Source: JAEUJM01 sp964635055
Lineage (GTDB): Bacteria > Actinomycetota > Acidimicrobiia > Acidimicrobiales > DATDAH01
DNA: 64,000 nt
Reading direction: 5' to 3'
Assembly: GCA_964635055.1 (NCBI GenBank)
Contig: CAZWMT010000020.1
Span: 43,156 to 107,155 of the forward strand
Part shown: positions 35,154 through 43,525 of the stretch, piece after piece
Layout of the letters: the number at the start of each line of letters is the position of its first letter
Position numbering within the stretch: the first letter of the stretch is position 1
Made by a program: the position numbers and the translations under genes
The notes under the pieces: generated by a model
Told to the model about the DNA's origin: nothing
Database searches by the model: none
The model's input: only the letters and a program-made list of their open reading frames with translations

Positions 35154-36271
35154 GGGGTCGCTCCGGGCTCATCGGTGGCCAACTCGTGGACGAGCGAGTC
35201 CACGACCGCGACCAGCGAGCCACGGTCGGCCATGACCGCCCGTTGACGGTCGTAGCTCGCGCCGCGCTCGAGGATCTGGTGCACGTCGTCGAGCTCGTCG
35301 GGGCACCCGAGCCGCTGTGCGATCGGGTGCAGTTCGTCGAGCAGTTCCACGATCGCCTCGCGCAAGGGGCGGCACGCGCCCTGGTCGTCCACGATCAGGG
35401 CGGCATCGAGCCCGTGGCGGGCCGCCCGCCACTTGTTCTGCCGGAGCACCCACTCACGCGGCACCGGGAGCTGATAGCCCCGGTCGTGCAACGTGTCGAG
35501 CCAGTGCACCAGCGACTGGGCCAGCGCGGCGAGGGCGGCCACCTCCCGCAGCGTGGGGATGCCGTCGCACATGCGCAGCTCGACGGTGCCGAAGTCGGGG
35601 TGGGGACGGATGTCCCACCACACCTCGCGGACGGTGCCGATGGCCTCGGCGGACACCAGCGTCTCCATGAACTGCTCGAACTCCCCCCAGTCGACGATCT
35701 GCTCGGGCAGCCCGGCGGTGGGCAGGCCCTCGAAGATCTTGCTGCGACTCGAGGCCAGCCCCGTGTCGTGGCCCTCCGAGTACGGGCTCGACGCCGACAA
35801 CGCCAGGAGGTGCGGGATGTAGCCGGACAGCGCGTTGGCGATGGCCACCACCTTCTCGGGCGATCGCACGCCGACGTGGAAGTGCACGCCGAAGATCTGG
35901 AGGCGCTGCGCCATCCAGGCCATCTCCGCCATCAGGATGCGGTAGCGCTCGTCGTCGGTCACCACCTGGCGCCGCCAGTCCGAGAACGGGTGGGTCCCCG
36001 AGCACAGCAGATCCAGGCCCCGGGCGTCGGCGCAGGCCCGCACCTCGGCCAGGGTGGTGCCGAGGTCGGCCTTGGCCTCCTCGACGGTGGCGCAGATGCC
36101 GGTGATCACCTCGATCGTGCACTCGAACAGCTCGTGCTTGGCCTTGGGGTGCTCCCCGCCGGGATGGCCGGCCCCGATCGTGTCGAGGATCGCCGACGCC
36201 GCGCTGGACAGTTCCCGGGTTTCGCGGTCGACGAGCTCGAATTCGACCTCGACCCCCAGGCTGGGGCCCAC
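35150..36271 (-). CDS. Glutamate-cysteine ligase family 2 (YbdK-like carboxylate-amine ligase)
   Basis: An ATP-dependent ligase predicted to join glutamate to an amine. The 373 residues from GTG 36271 contain SLGVEVEFELVDRETRELS, HELFECTIEVITGIC, LCSGTHPFSDWRRQ and FGVHFHVGVRSPEKVV, as in the YbdK family. Conserved family sequence (HIDFNSS) lies in frame upstream, where the only possible initiation codon before the in-frame ruvB stop is CTG 36295. The true protein may therefore start there and have 381 residues. The gene follows ruvB and leads into the M20-queA-tgt run. Confidence 0.88.
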   Translation of the reverse strand: MGPSLGVEVEFELVDRETRELSSAASAILDTIGAGHPGGEHPKAKHELFECTIEVITGICATVEEAKADLGTTLAEVRACADARGLDLLCSGTHPFSDWRRQVVTDDERYRILMAEMAWMAQRLQIFGVHFHVGVRSPEKVVAIANALSGYIPHLLALSASSPYSEGHDTGLASSRSKIFEGLPTAGLPEQIVDWGEFEQFMETLVSAEAIGTVREVWWDIRPHPDFGTVELRMCDGIPTLREVAALAALAQSLVHWLDTLHDRGYQLPVPREWVLRQNKWRAARHGLDAALIVDDQGACRPLREAIVELLDELHPIAQRLGCPDELDDVHQILERGASYDRQRAVMADRGSLVAVVDSLVHELATDEPGATP

Positions 36272-36307
36272 TGAGCTGTTGAAGTCGATGTGCAGAGGAG
36301 TTCGAGA

Positions 36308-37378
36308 CTACTCCGGCGCGAGGTCGTCGAAGAGACCGGGCCCCGGCGAGGACGACCCACGGGGTGGCGGCGGCACGGCCAGGCCCAGGTGACGCCACGC
36401 CGCGGGGGTGACGATGCGGCCCTGCGGGGTGCGCATCAGCAGGCCCTGCTGGATCAGGAAGGGCTCGTACACGTCCTCGACGGTCTCGCTCGGCTCGCCC
36501 ACGCTGATGGCCAGCGTCTTGAGGCCCACCGGGCCCCCGCCGAAGTGGCCGCAGATGGCGGTGAGGATGGCCCGGTCGACCTTGTCGAGGCCCATGGCGT
36601 CGACGCCGAACAGGGCCAGCCCCTCGTGGGCGGTGGCCTCGTCGACCACGCCGTGGGCCCGCACCTCCGCGAAGTCACGCACGCGACGCAGAAGCCGGTT
36701 GGCGATGCGGGGCGTGCCCCGAGAGCGCGAGGCGATCTCGTGGCGGCCCGCCGCGTCGATGGGCACGCCCAGGATCTCGGCGGTACGCCCGACGATGGCA
36801 TCGAGCTCGTCGGCCTCGTAGTAGTCGAGTCGGGCCACCAGGCCGAACCGGTCGCGCAGTGGCCCGGTGATCAGCCCGGTGCGGGTGGTGGCGCCCACGA
36901 GGGTGAAGCGGGGGAGGTCGAGCCGGATGGAACGGGCGGCCGGGCCCTTGCCCAGCACGATGTCGAGCTGGAAGTCCTCCATCGCCGGGTAGAGCACCTC
37001 CTCGACGGCGCGGGCCAGGCGGTGGATCTCGTCGATGAACAACACGTCACCCTCGGCCAGCTTGGTGAGGATGGCGGCCAGGTCGCCCGCTCGTTCGAGG
37101 GCGGGGCCCGACGTCACGTGCATGGCCACGCCCATCTCGGTGGCCACGATGCCCGAGAGCGTGGTCTTGCCGAGGCCCGGCGGGCCGGCGAACAGCAGGT
37201 GGTCGGCGGCCTGGCCCCGCTTGCGGGCCGCCTCGAGGATCACCCGCAGGCGCTCCTTGAGCTCGCGTTGGCCGACGAACTCGTCGAGGTTGCGGGGCCG
37301 CACCCCGACCTCGTCGAGCACCTCGTCCTCGGCGACCTGGGGTGCCAGCAACTCGTCGCGCAACAGCTCCTCTCTCAT
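36308..37378 (-). CDS. ruvB: Holliday junction branch-migration helicase RuvB
   Basis: The hexameric AAA+ motor of RuvAB. The 356-residue product has RPRNLDEFVGQRELKERL, Walker A FAGPPGLGKTTLSGIVA, Walker B DVLFIDEIHRL, the sensor ATTRTGLITGPLRDRFG and the arginine finger region. The winged-helix C-terminus carries GGGPVGLKTLAISVGE and FLIQQGLLMRTPQGR. It is separated from ruvA by a 140-base spacer made mainly of a tandem repeat. Confidence 0.98.
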   Translation of the reverse strand: MREELLRDELLAPQVAEDEVLDEVGVRPRNLDEFVGQRELKERLRVILEAARKRGQAADHLLFAGPPGLGKTTLSGIVATEMGVAMHVTSGPALERAGDLAAILTKLAEGDVLFIDEIHRLARAVEEVLYPAMEDFQLDIVLGKGPAARSIRLDLPRFTLVGATTRTGLITGPLRDRFGLVARLDYYEADELDAIVGRTAEILGVPIDAAGRHEIASRSRGTPRIANRLLRRVRDFAEVRAHGVVDEATAHEGLALFGVDAMGLDKVDRAILTAICGHFGGGPVGLKTLAISVGEPSETVEDVYEPFLIQQGLLMRTPQGRIVTPAAWRHLGLAVPPPPRGSSSPGPGLFDDLAPE

Positions 37379-37389
37379 GTGCGGCGCCT

Positions 37390-37519
37390 CACGTCATCGG
37401 CTCCTGGCTCCTCCGTCGCCGGGCCGCTCGGGCCCCGGCCCCGTTCCTCGGCCTCACGTCATCCGCTCCTGGCTCCTCCGTCGCCGGGCCGCTCGGGCCC
37501 CGGCCTCGTTCCTCGGCCT
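37390..37519. repeat. Two tandem 65-base repeats between ruvA and ruvB
   Basis: Copies at 37390-37454 and 37455-37519 differ at two positions. The second copy runs into the ruvA stop codon. On the minus strand each begins GGCCGAGGAACG and ends GGAGCNGATGACGTG. They account for almost all of the gap before the ruvB ATG; the rest is GAGGCGCCGCAC. Confidence 0.85.
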
Positions 37520-38130
37520 CATGACGCCACCGCCAGTCGTTGGAGGGCGACCCGCAGCAACAGGGCGGCGTCGCCCTCGCCGGGCAGGTCGTGGAGCACC
37601 TCGCGGATCTCCTCGGGGCCGTAGCCCAGGCCCGAGAGAGCGTCGTGCACGTCCCGGCGGGTGGTGGGGCCCTGGCCCGTGGCCGCTCCGTCCAGGCGGG
37701 TCACGTCGAGATCACCCAGGTCGAGACGGGACTTCAGCTCGACCAGCAGGCGCGTGGCCGTCTTGCGCCCCACGCCCGGGACGAGGCAGAGCGCGTCGAG
37801 GTCGTCGTCGGCCAGCACCTGCTGGAGGCCCCGGGGATCGTGCACCGACAAGATGGCCAGGGCCAGCGCGGGGCCCACGCCGTGGGCACCCAGCAGCGCT
37901 TCGAAGCAGCGCCGCTCGTCGGCGGTGGTGAAGCCGTACAGGGTCTGGGCGTCCTCGCGGATGTGGTGGTGGATGTGCAGGAACGCCTCGTCGCCCACCT
38001 CGCCCACCGCCACCGCGGTCGCCGGCGCCACCGTGACGCGGTAGCCGACCCCGCCGACCTCGACCAGCACCTCCGAGGCACTCGGGCCCAGGCCGCGGTC
38101 GAGCAGTGTGCCCCGCAGCGACCCGATCAC
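37519..38130 (-). CDS. ruvA: Holliday junction DNA-binding protein RuvA
   Basis: The 203-residue protein starts at GTG 38130 (VIGSLRGTLLDRG) in a GTGA overlap with ruvC. It has the N-terminal OB fold (VEVGGVGYRVTVAP, HIHHHIREDAQTLYGF) and HhH motifs (LLGAHGVGPALALAILS, LCLVPGVGRKTATRLLVELK). The C-terminal RuvB-binding helix bundle ends LLLRVALQRLAVAS. The frame is open far upstream, but that is ruvC read out of frame. Confidence 0.96.
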   Translation of the reverse strand: MIGSLRGTLLDRGLGPSASEVLVEVGGVGYRVTVAPATAVAVGEVGDEAFLHIHHHIREDAQTLYGFTTADERRCFEALLGAHGVGPALALAILSVHDPRGLQQVLADDDLDALCLVPGVGRKTATRLLVELKSRLDLGDLDVTRLDGAATGQGPTTRRDVHDALSGLGYGPEEIREVLHDLPGEGDAALLLRVALQRLAVAS

Positions 38131-38627
38131 GAGTCCGCCCGGGCGACGGCGAGCCTCGTCGGCTCGTAGGCCAGATGGCACAACGCCAGTGCGGCGGCGT
38201 CGGCGGCGTCGGCGGGCCGGGGTGGGGCGGGGAGACGCAAGAGGGTCTGCACCATCTGCTGCACCTGTTCTTTGTCGGCGGCGCCGTGACCGGCCACCGC
38301 TTCCTTCACCTGGTTGGGCGTGTACTGGGCGACCAGGCACCCGGCCGCGACCGCCTCGGCCATCGCGATGCCGCTGGCCTGCCCGACCGACATGGCCGTG
38401 CGCACGTTGACCTGGAAGAACACCCGCTCGACGGCCACGGCCGCCGGCGCGAGCTCGGCCAGCAGGAGCCGGAGCTCGCGCTGGAGCTCGGCCAGGCGTT
38501 GGGGCAACGGGTCGGTGGGCGGGGTGGTGATGACGCCGATCGCCACGGCACGGGGACCCTCGGCACGGGCCTCGACACAGCCGTAACCGCAGCGCGAGAG
38601 GCCGGGATCGATGCCGAGCACGAACAT
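38127..38627 (-). CDS. ruvC: Holliday junction resolvase RuvC
   Basis: It resolves Holliday junctions. The 166-residue product starts at ATG 38627 (MFVLGIDPGLSRCGYGCVE) with the first catalytic Asp at residue 7. VAVERVFFQVNVRTAMSVGQ, YTPNQVKEAVAGHGAADKEQV and DAADAAALALCHL hold the other acidic residues. A TATCTT box is nine bases before the ATG. No mycobacterial-type SOS box was found in the 40-base divergent gap. Confidence 0.95.
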   Translation of the reverse strand: MFVLGIDPGLSRCGYGCVEARAEGPRAVAIGVITTPPTDPLPQRLAELQRELRLLLAELAPAAVAVERVFFQVNVRTAMSVGQASGIAMAEAVAAGCLVAQYTPNQVKEAVAGHGAADKEQVQQMVQTLLRLPAPPRPADAADAAALALCHLAYEPTRLAVARADS

Positions 38628-38636
38628 ACGTACGCC

Positions 38637-38642
38637 AAGATA
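38637..38642 (-). promoter_or_regulatory. -10 box candidate of ruvCAB (near-leaderless type)
   Basis: TATCTT on the minus strand ends nine bases before ATG 38627. Confidence 0.35.
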
Positions 38643-38667
38643 GCCCCCCGGGGCGGCTACAGCGCGG

Positions 38668-39789
38668 ATGGCTGGTGCCGATGCAACCAGGGTGACTCTC
38701 ACCACGGCGCGTCCCCGGCCGGCCGCACCCACGCCCGAGAGCCCGGCGGACCTGGCGGTTGAGCTCCGCTCGGTGTCGCGGGGCTTCGGCGACGTGCAGG
38801 CCCTGGCCGACCTGAACCTCTCCGCCCCCCGGCAGAGCATCACGGTGCTGCTCGGGCCCAACGGTGCCGGGAAGACCACGGCGATCCGCATGATCACCGG
38901 AGCGCTGAACCCCGACACCGGCCACGTGCGGGTGTTCGGCCTCGACCCGGCGATCGACGGCGAGGCCGTCCGGACCCGCTGCGGTGTCGTGTCGGCCAAG
39001 CCTGCGCTCTACGACCGGCTAACCGGGTGGGACAACCTGGCCTACTCCGCCGAGCTGTACGGCCTCGGCCGCGGAGACGCCGCGGCGGCGGCGATTCGCT
39101 CGTCGGCGGCGCGGTTCGGCATCGACGGCGCCCTCGACCACCAGGTCGGGGGCTACTCGACCGGCATGAAGACCCGCCTGGCCCTCGCCCGGTCGGTGAT
39201 GCACGGCCCCGACCTGTTGCTCTTCGACGAGCCCACGTCGGGGCTCGACCCCGAGTCGTCCCACGCGGTGCTCGAGCTGATCCGCGAGATGGCCGACACC
39301 GGGTCGACCGTGGTGATGTGCACGCACCTGCTGCTGGAGGCCGAGGGCCTGGCCGAGCAGGTGGTGGTGCTCGACGGCGGCACCGACCTGATCGCCGGCT
39401 CGCCCGACGAGCTGACCCAGCGGTTCTGGCCGGGCGCGGTGGTGCGACTGGACGCCGAGGACCCCGCCGACCTCGACCGCCTGGCCGGGGCCGAGGGGGT
39501 GCTGTCCTACGAGCGCGACGAGCGCGGCCTGGCCGCCTCCGGCGCCGGGGGCGCGGCCGTCACGGTGCAGCTCGATGACCTGTCCCGGGTGCCCGACCTC
39601 GTGTTCGACCTGGCCCGTGCCGGAGTGCGGGTCACCCGCGTCGAGCCCCGCATCCCCTCGCTCGAGGACCTCTACTTCGCGGTGCGCGACGGGCGGGAGG
39701 CCTTCTCCGAGAAGGGCCGGGGCACGAGCGCACGGGCCGACGGCACCGGGGCCGACGGCACCGGCGAGGGCGACGAGGTGGCGGCATGA
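38668..39789 (+). CDS. ABC transporter ATP-binding protein
   Basis: A cytoplasmic ATPase of a drug- or lipid-type exporter. Walker A is VLLGPNGAGKTTAIRMITG (residues 60-78), the signature is GGYSTGMKTRLALARSVMHG, and Walker B is LLLFDEPTSGLDPES. The C-terminal region (VRVTRVEPRIPSLEDLYFAV) matches the DrrA/CcmA-like arm. A final Gly/Asp/Thr-rich tail of about 30 residues is extra. The first ~28 residues are not conserved, so a later start is possible. It overlaps its permease by four bases. Confidence 0.92.
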   Translation: MAGADATRVTLTTARPRPAAPTPESPADLAVELRSVSRGFGDVQALADLNLSAPRQSITVLLGPNGAGKTTAIRMITGALNPDTGHVRVFGLDPAIDGEAVRTRCGVVSAKPALYDRLTGWDNLAYSAELYGLGRGDAAAAAIRSSAARFGIDGALDHQVGGYSTGMKTRLALARSVMHGPDLLLFDEPTSGLDPESSHAVLELIREMADTGSTVVMCTHLLLEAEGLAEQVVVLDGGTDLIAGSPDELTQRFWPGAVVRLDAEDPADLDRLAGAEGVLSYERDERGLAASGAGGAAVTVQLDDLSRVPDLVFDLARAGVRVTRVEPRIPSLEDLYFAVRDGREAFSEKGRGTSARADGTGADGTGEGDEVAA

Positions 39790-40610
39790 ACTGGGGACGC
39801 GTCCGCACGGTGGCCCGGACCGACCTGCGCCAGCTCATCCAGGCCAAGGACTTCTGGCTGCCGATGATGATCCTCGGTGCCATCTTCTTCTTCTTCGTGC
39901 CGACCATCCTGCTGCTCGCCATCACCCGGGTGGGCGACATCAACGCCGTGCAGCAGCTGTCCAACGCCCTGGAGGTGCTGCCCCAGCAGGCCCAGCAGCA
40001 GATCCAGGGCCAGACTCCGGCCGGTCGGGCCGCCTACGCCATGGCCGTGTTCCTGTTCGCGCCGGTGGCGGTGGTGGTGCCCCTCACCATCTCGACCGCG
40101 GTCGGCGCCGCGACCATCGTCGGCGAGCGCGAGCGGGGCACCGGCGAGTTCCTGGCCCACTCCCCCGCCAACGTGCGCGAGATCTACCTGGGCAAGCTGA
40201 TCGCCAGCCTCATCCCCGGCTACCTCACGACCCTCGTGGGCTTCGGGGTGTACTCACTGGTGGTCAACCTGATCGTCGGACCCGAGGTGGGCGGCTGGTT
40301 CTTCCCGACCAAGCAGTGGTGGGTGCTCATGTTGTGGGTGGTGCCGCCGTTCCTCGCGCTGACCCTGTCGCTGGTGCTACGCCTGTCCGCCCGGGTGAAG
40401 AGCACCGCGGCGGCGCAGCAGGCATCGGGCCTGGTGACGCTGCCCCTCATCATGGTGGCCTACAGCCAGTCCACCGGCGCCCTGTTCGGCGCCGGCTCGG
40501 CCTCGGTGTGGATCGGGGCCATCGCCTGGGCGGTCGCCCTCATCGGCCTCACCCGCGGCATGCGCGTGGTCACCCGGGCCCGCCTCCTCGGCGTGGCCGA
40601 CGGCATCTGA
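39786..40610 (+). CDS. ABC transporter permease (ABC-2 type)
   Basis: A 274-residue membrane protein with six predicted segments, among them LPMMILGAIFFFFVPTILLL, AVFLFAPVAVVVPLTISTAV and MLWVVPPFLALTLSLVLRLS. IVGERERGTGEFLAHSPANV between segments two and three is the ABC-2 export motif where the ATPase docks. It pairs with the ATPase just upstream; ATGA overlap indicates coupling. The cargo cannot be told. Confidence 0.92.
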   Translation: MNWGRVRTVARTDLRQLIQAKDFWLPMMILGAIFFFFVPTILLLAITRVGDINAVQQLSNALEVLPQQAQQQIQGQTPAGRAAYAMAVFLFAPVAVVVPLTISTAVGAATIVGERERGTGEFLAHSPANVREIYLGKLIASLIPGYLTTLVGFGVYSLVVNLIVGPEVGGWFFPTKQWWVLMLWVVPPFLALTLSLVLRLSARVKSTAAAQQASGLVTLPLIMVAYSQSTGALFGAGSASVWIGAIAWAVALIGLTRGMRVVTRARLLGVADGI

Positions 40611-40695
40611 GGGGATCGACGACTCTGACGTAGCGTCTGGACCCACCAGCCTGACGGCCCTCGTCGGGCGACGGTCGCACCGAAGGGCAGGGGGC

Positions 40696-40701
40696 TACCA
40701 T
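40696..40701 (+). promoter_or_regulatory. -10 box of the surface protein gene (leaderless type)
   Basis: TACCAT ends six bases before the GTG start at 40708. Confidence 0.5.
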
Positions 40702-40707
40702 CACCAG

Positions 40708-41277
40708 GTGATCCCTACGAGATCGGCACGTGGGGGATCGGCACGCCGCATGGCCGCAGGCATGTGCGTGGCCATCACGGCCATGATCTGCTGTCCCGCG
40801 GCCCACGGATTGGGTGCGCAATACCCCGAGGACGCTCTTGGTGCCTCGGTCAGCGACAGCACCGTCGCGAGCGGCGACACCGTCACGGTCATCGCGAATG
40901 TGTGCGATGTCGGGACCACTGTGGATTTCTTCCTGGACGGGTCAAGCGTGGGGAGCGCGATCACCGACACGAATGGCATTGCCGAGGCGCACGTCGTGAT
41001 CACTGGGACCCCAGGTACGCACTCGATCTCGAACAACTGCAACACATCGGTGTTGGCGATCACCGTCGGCGAGGGCTCAGGCGCATTGCCGAGGACCGGG
41101 ACCGACCCGACGACCACCGTGGCCGCTGACGACTCAGAGGCGCACTCGGCTTCGGACAGTAACCTCACGATCCTCGCCGCGGCGACGGGAATGGCGCTTC
41201 TTGCCATGGGGGCGGCACTGATCTACCGGGCCGGACGCCGACGCGGTGCCGTCGGCGCCACACCACAGGACTTCTGA
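40708..41277 (+). CDS. LPXTG-type cell-wall surface protein
   Basis: A 189-residue exported protein with the full sorting layout. It has an N-terminal signal (basic start, then MAAGMCVAITAMICCPAAHG) and a beta-rich Ig-like domain (about 40-122). LPRTG is at residues 127-131, followed by a Thr/Asp linker, a membrane helix (about 153-173) and an RRR tail. Sortase would cut between Thr and Gly. Cys66 and Cys111 could form a disulfide in the domain. GTG 40708 is six bases after TACCAT. No sortase gene is in the window. The ligand or role is unknown. Confidence 0.82.
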   Translation: MIPTRSARGGSARRMAAGMCVAITAMICCPAAHGLGAQYPEDALGASVSDSTVASGDTVTVIANVCDVGTTVDFFLDGSSVGSAITDTNGIAEAHVVITGTPGTHSISNNCNTSVLAITVGEGSGALPRTGTDPTTTVAADDSEAHSASDSNLTILAAATGMALLAMGAALIYRAGRRRGAVGATPQDF

Positions 41278-41323
41278 CTCGGCACCGACGGTGTTCGCGC
41301 CGAATCCGCTGTCGAACACCCCG

Positions 41324-41329
41324 TAGTCT
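41324..41329 (+). promoter_or_regulatory. -10 box of the cyclase gene (leaderless type)
   Basis: TAGTCT ends six bases before the GTG start at 41336. Confidence 0.5.
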
Positions 41330-41335
41330 TCTGGC

Positions 41336-43486
41336 GTGCTGCAGCTCCGGGGGGTGATCGACGGCGTCGAGCGGACCTTCGTCCTCGACCGGCCCGAGAC
41401 CACCATCGGCCGGGGGGACGACAACGACATCGTGCTCGCCGACCGCGTCACCTCCCTGCACCACGCCTCGGTGCGCTACGCGGACGACAGTTGGTGGATC
41501 AGCGATCACGCCAGCCGCTACGGCGTGCGGGTGAACGGTGACGTCGCCGACGAGACCGAGTTGCTGGCGGGCGACGTCGTCACGATCGGCACGGTCGACC
41601 TGACCGTCGAGCCGGTGCTCGCCGCCGCAAGCCCGGCGGGCCCCGCGAGCGGGCCCGCTTCGCATGCCGGCGACGAGGACGACGATGATGATCCCGTCCT
41701 GCTGAGCGCCGACCTCGACGACCTCCTCGATGCCGGGCTCGACGCCGGGCTCGGTGCCGCTGCCGGTGCCGGTGGCGGTCACCCCGACGACGACGATCCC
41801 ATCCTGCTCACGGCCGACGACGAGGACGAGGACGCCGATCCGGTCCTGGTCTCGGCCGACGAGGACGACCTGGATGGGGACGACCTCGACGACGACGATG
41901 CCGTCCGGGCCACCCCGCACGAGGAGTCGGTGCCCGCCGCCACCGAACCCATGGTCGGGACCGGTGCGGCGGCGATCACCGGCGAGCACCCCCCGAGCGG
42001 AGCGGTCGGCCCCGCCGACATCGCCACGCGCCGGGCACAGCCCGACGAGGTGCCTCCCGCCCAGGTCGCCACCCACGACCTGCGGGACGCCGACACCGCG
42101 ACCGCGACCGCAGCGATGTCGCCGGCCGACCTCGCCGAGCACGGGATCGGCGCCGACGCCACCGATGCCCCCGACGACGACGAGCCGGTGGTGGTCCTCG
42201 GCCTCGTGCGGCCGATCGAGGACTTCGCGGTCTCGCTCGGCTTCACGGGCACCGAGTCACCTGACGTCGCGCCACCGGTCTCCGAGGCGGTCGAGGACAC
42301 GCCGATCAGCGAGTCCCACGCGTACTCGGGCCTGGCGGTCGGCTACCTCAGCCGCCTGGCCCACGAGTTGCGGACCGCCCCTGACATCGACGAGGCCGCA
42401 CGGCGCACCCTCGACGTCGTCTTCGCGGCGCTGCCCGTGGACCGCGGATGGATCCTGTTCACCGACGCGGACGGCCAGATCACCGACCGCGTCGAGCGCG
42501 TCGGCGACACGGTTGCCCATCCCGGCGGCGACCTCCCGATCTCCATGAGCATCGTCCACCGGGTGCTGCGTGACCGCGTCTCGGTGACGACCGGCGACGT
42601 GGCCATCGACGCCGGGTCGGCCAGCCTCTCGATGATGGCCCACCACATCCGGGCGGCCATGTGCGCCCCGCTGTGGTCGGCCGACCAGGTGTGCGGTGTC
42701 ATCTACGTCGACTCCCTGCTCGCCCGGGGGGCGTTCACCGAATCGGCGCTCGACCTGCTGACCGCGATGGCGAACTACGCGGCCGTCGCCGTGGGTGGGC
42801 TGCGCCACGCCCTGGCGGCCGAGCGCGAGCGTCAGGCCCGGCGCCACCTCGAGCGCTACCACTCCCCCGCCATGATCGAGGCCCTCCAGCGACGCGAAGC
42901 GGTCGAGGGCGTCAGCCGCCTCCGTCAGGCGGACGTCACGGTGATGTTCGCCGACGTGGTCGGCTTCACCTCCGTGTCCGAGGAGCTGAGCCCCGATGGC
43001 GTGGCCCGGCTGCTCGACGGGTTCTTCACCGAGGCGGTCGAGGCGGTGTTCGCCCATGGAGGGACGCTCGACAAGTTCATCGGCGACGCCGTGATGGCCT
43101 TCTTCGGCGCCCCGGTGGCCGCCCACGACCACGCCGAGCAGGCCATTCGTGCCGCGCTCGACCTGCGCTTCCGCGTGGCCCGCTGGAACCAGCGCCAGGT
43201 CGATGCCGGCGGCAGCCCGATCGAGATCAGGATGGCCCTCAACAGCGGTCCGGTCGTGGTGGGCGACGTGGGCAGCAGCCGGCGCGTGGACTACACCGTG
43301 CTCGGCAACACCGTGAACGTGGCCGCGCGCCTCGAAGGTGTGGGCGGGCCCGGCGAGATCGTCCTGGGGGCCGGCACCCGCGACCGCCTGCCGGCCGACT
43401 TCCCCCTCGAGTCGCTCGGCGAGATCGACCTGCGGGGCCTGCGCCACCCGATCGCGGTCTGGCGGGTGGCCACCCACCCTGCGTGA
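41336..43486 (+). CDS. FHA-GAF-class III adenylate cyclase
   Basis: The 716-residue protein has an FHA phosphothreonine-binding domain at 20-90 (TTIGRGDDNDIVLADRVTSL, with Arg26 and the SLHH region). A very acidic Asp/Glu/Ala linker spans about 100-325, a GAF sensor about 335-490, and a cyclase catalytic domain about 525-710. Metal-binding aspartates are Asp540 (VMFADVVGFT) and Asp584 (LDKFIGDAVMAFFGAP). Lys580 and the later DYTVLGNTVNVAARLE provide the ATP-type substrate and transition-state residues. It has no membrane segment, so it should be cytoplasmic. A Ser/Thr kinase partner is expected but not in view. Confidence 0.92.
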   Translation: MLQLRGVIDGVERTFVLDRPETTIGRGDDNDIVLADRVTSLHHASVRYADDSWWISDHASRYGVRVNGDVADETELLAGDVVTIGTVDLTVEPVLAAASPAGPASGPASHAGDEDDDDDPVLLSADLDDLLDAGLDAGLGAAAGAGGGHPDDDDPILLTADDEDEDADPVLVSADEDDLDGDDLDDDDAVRATPHEESVPAATEPMVGTGAAAITGEHPPSGAVGPADIATRRAQPDEVPPAQVATHDLRDADTATATAAMSPADLAEHGIGADATDAPDDDEPVVVLGLVRPIEDFAVSLGFTGTESPDVAPPVSEAVEDTPISESHAYSGLAVGYLSRLAHELRTAPDIDEAARRTLDVVFAALPVDRGWILFTDADGQITDRVERVGDTVAHPGGDLPISMSIVHRVLRDRVSVTTGDVAIDAGSASLSMMAHHIRAAMCAPLWSADQVCGVIYVDSLLARGAFTESALDLLTAMANYAAVAVGGLRHALAAERERQARRHLERYHSPAMIEALQRREAVEGVSRLRQADVTVMFADVVGFTSVSEELSPDGVARLLDGFFTEAVEAVFAHGGTLDKFIGDAVMAFFGAPVAAHDHAEQAIRAALDLRFRVARWNQRQVDAGGSPIEIRMALNSGPVVVGDVGSSRRVDYTVLGNTVNVAARLEGVGGPGEIVLGAGTRDRLPADFPLESLGEIDLRGLRHPIAVWRVATHPA

Positions 43487-43525
43487 CCCGACCCCCGGTC
43501 GCCGATCGGGACGCGGCTCGGTCGC

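Noticed and set aside
38628..38667. SOS-type control site in the ruvC / ABC transporter divergent gap.
   Set aside because: No CGAAC-N4-GTTCG pattern is present in the 40 bases.
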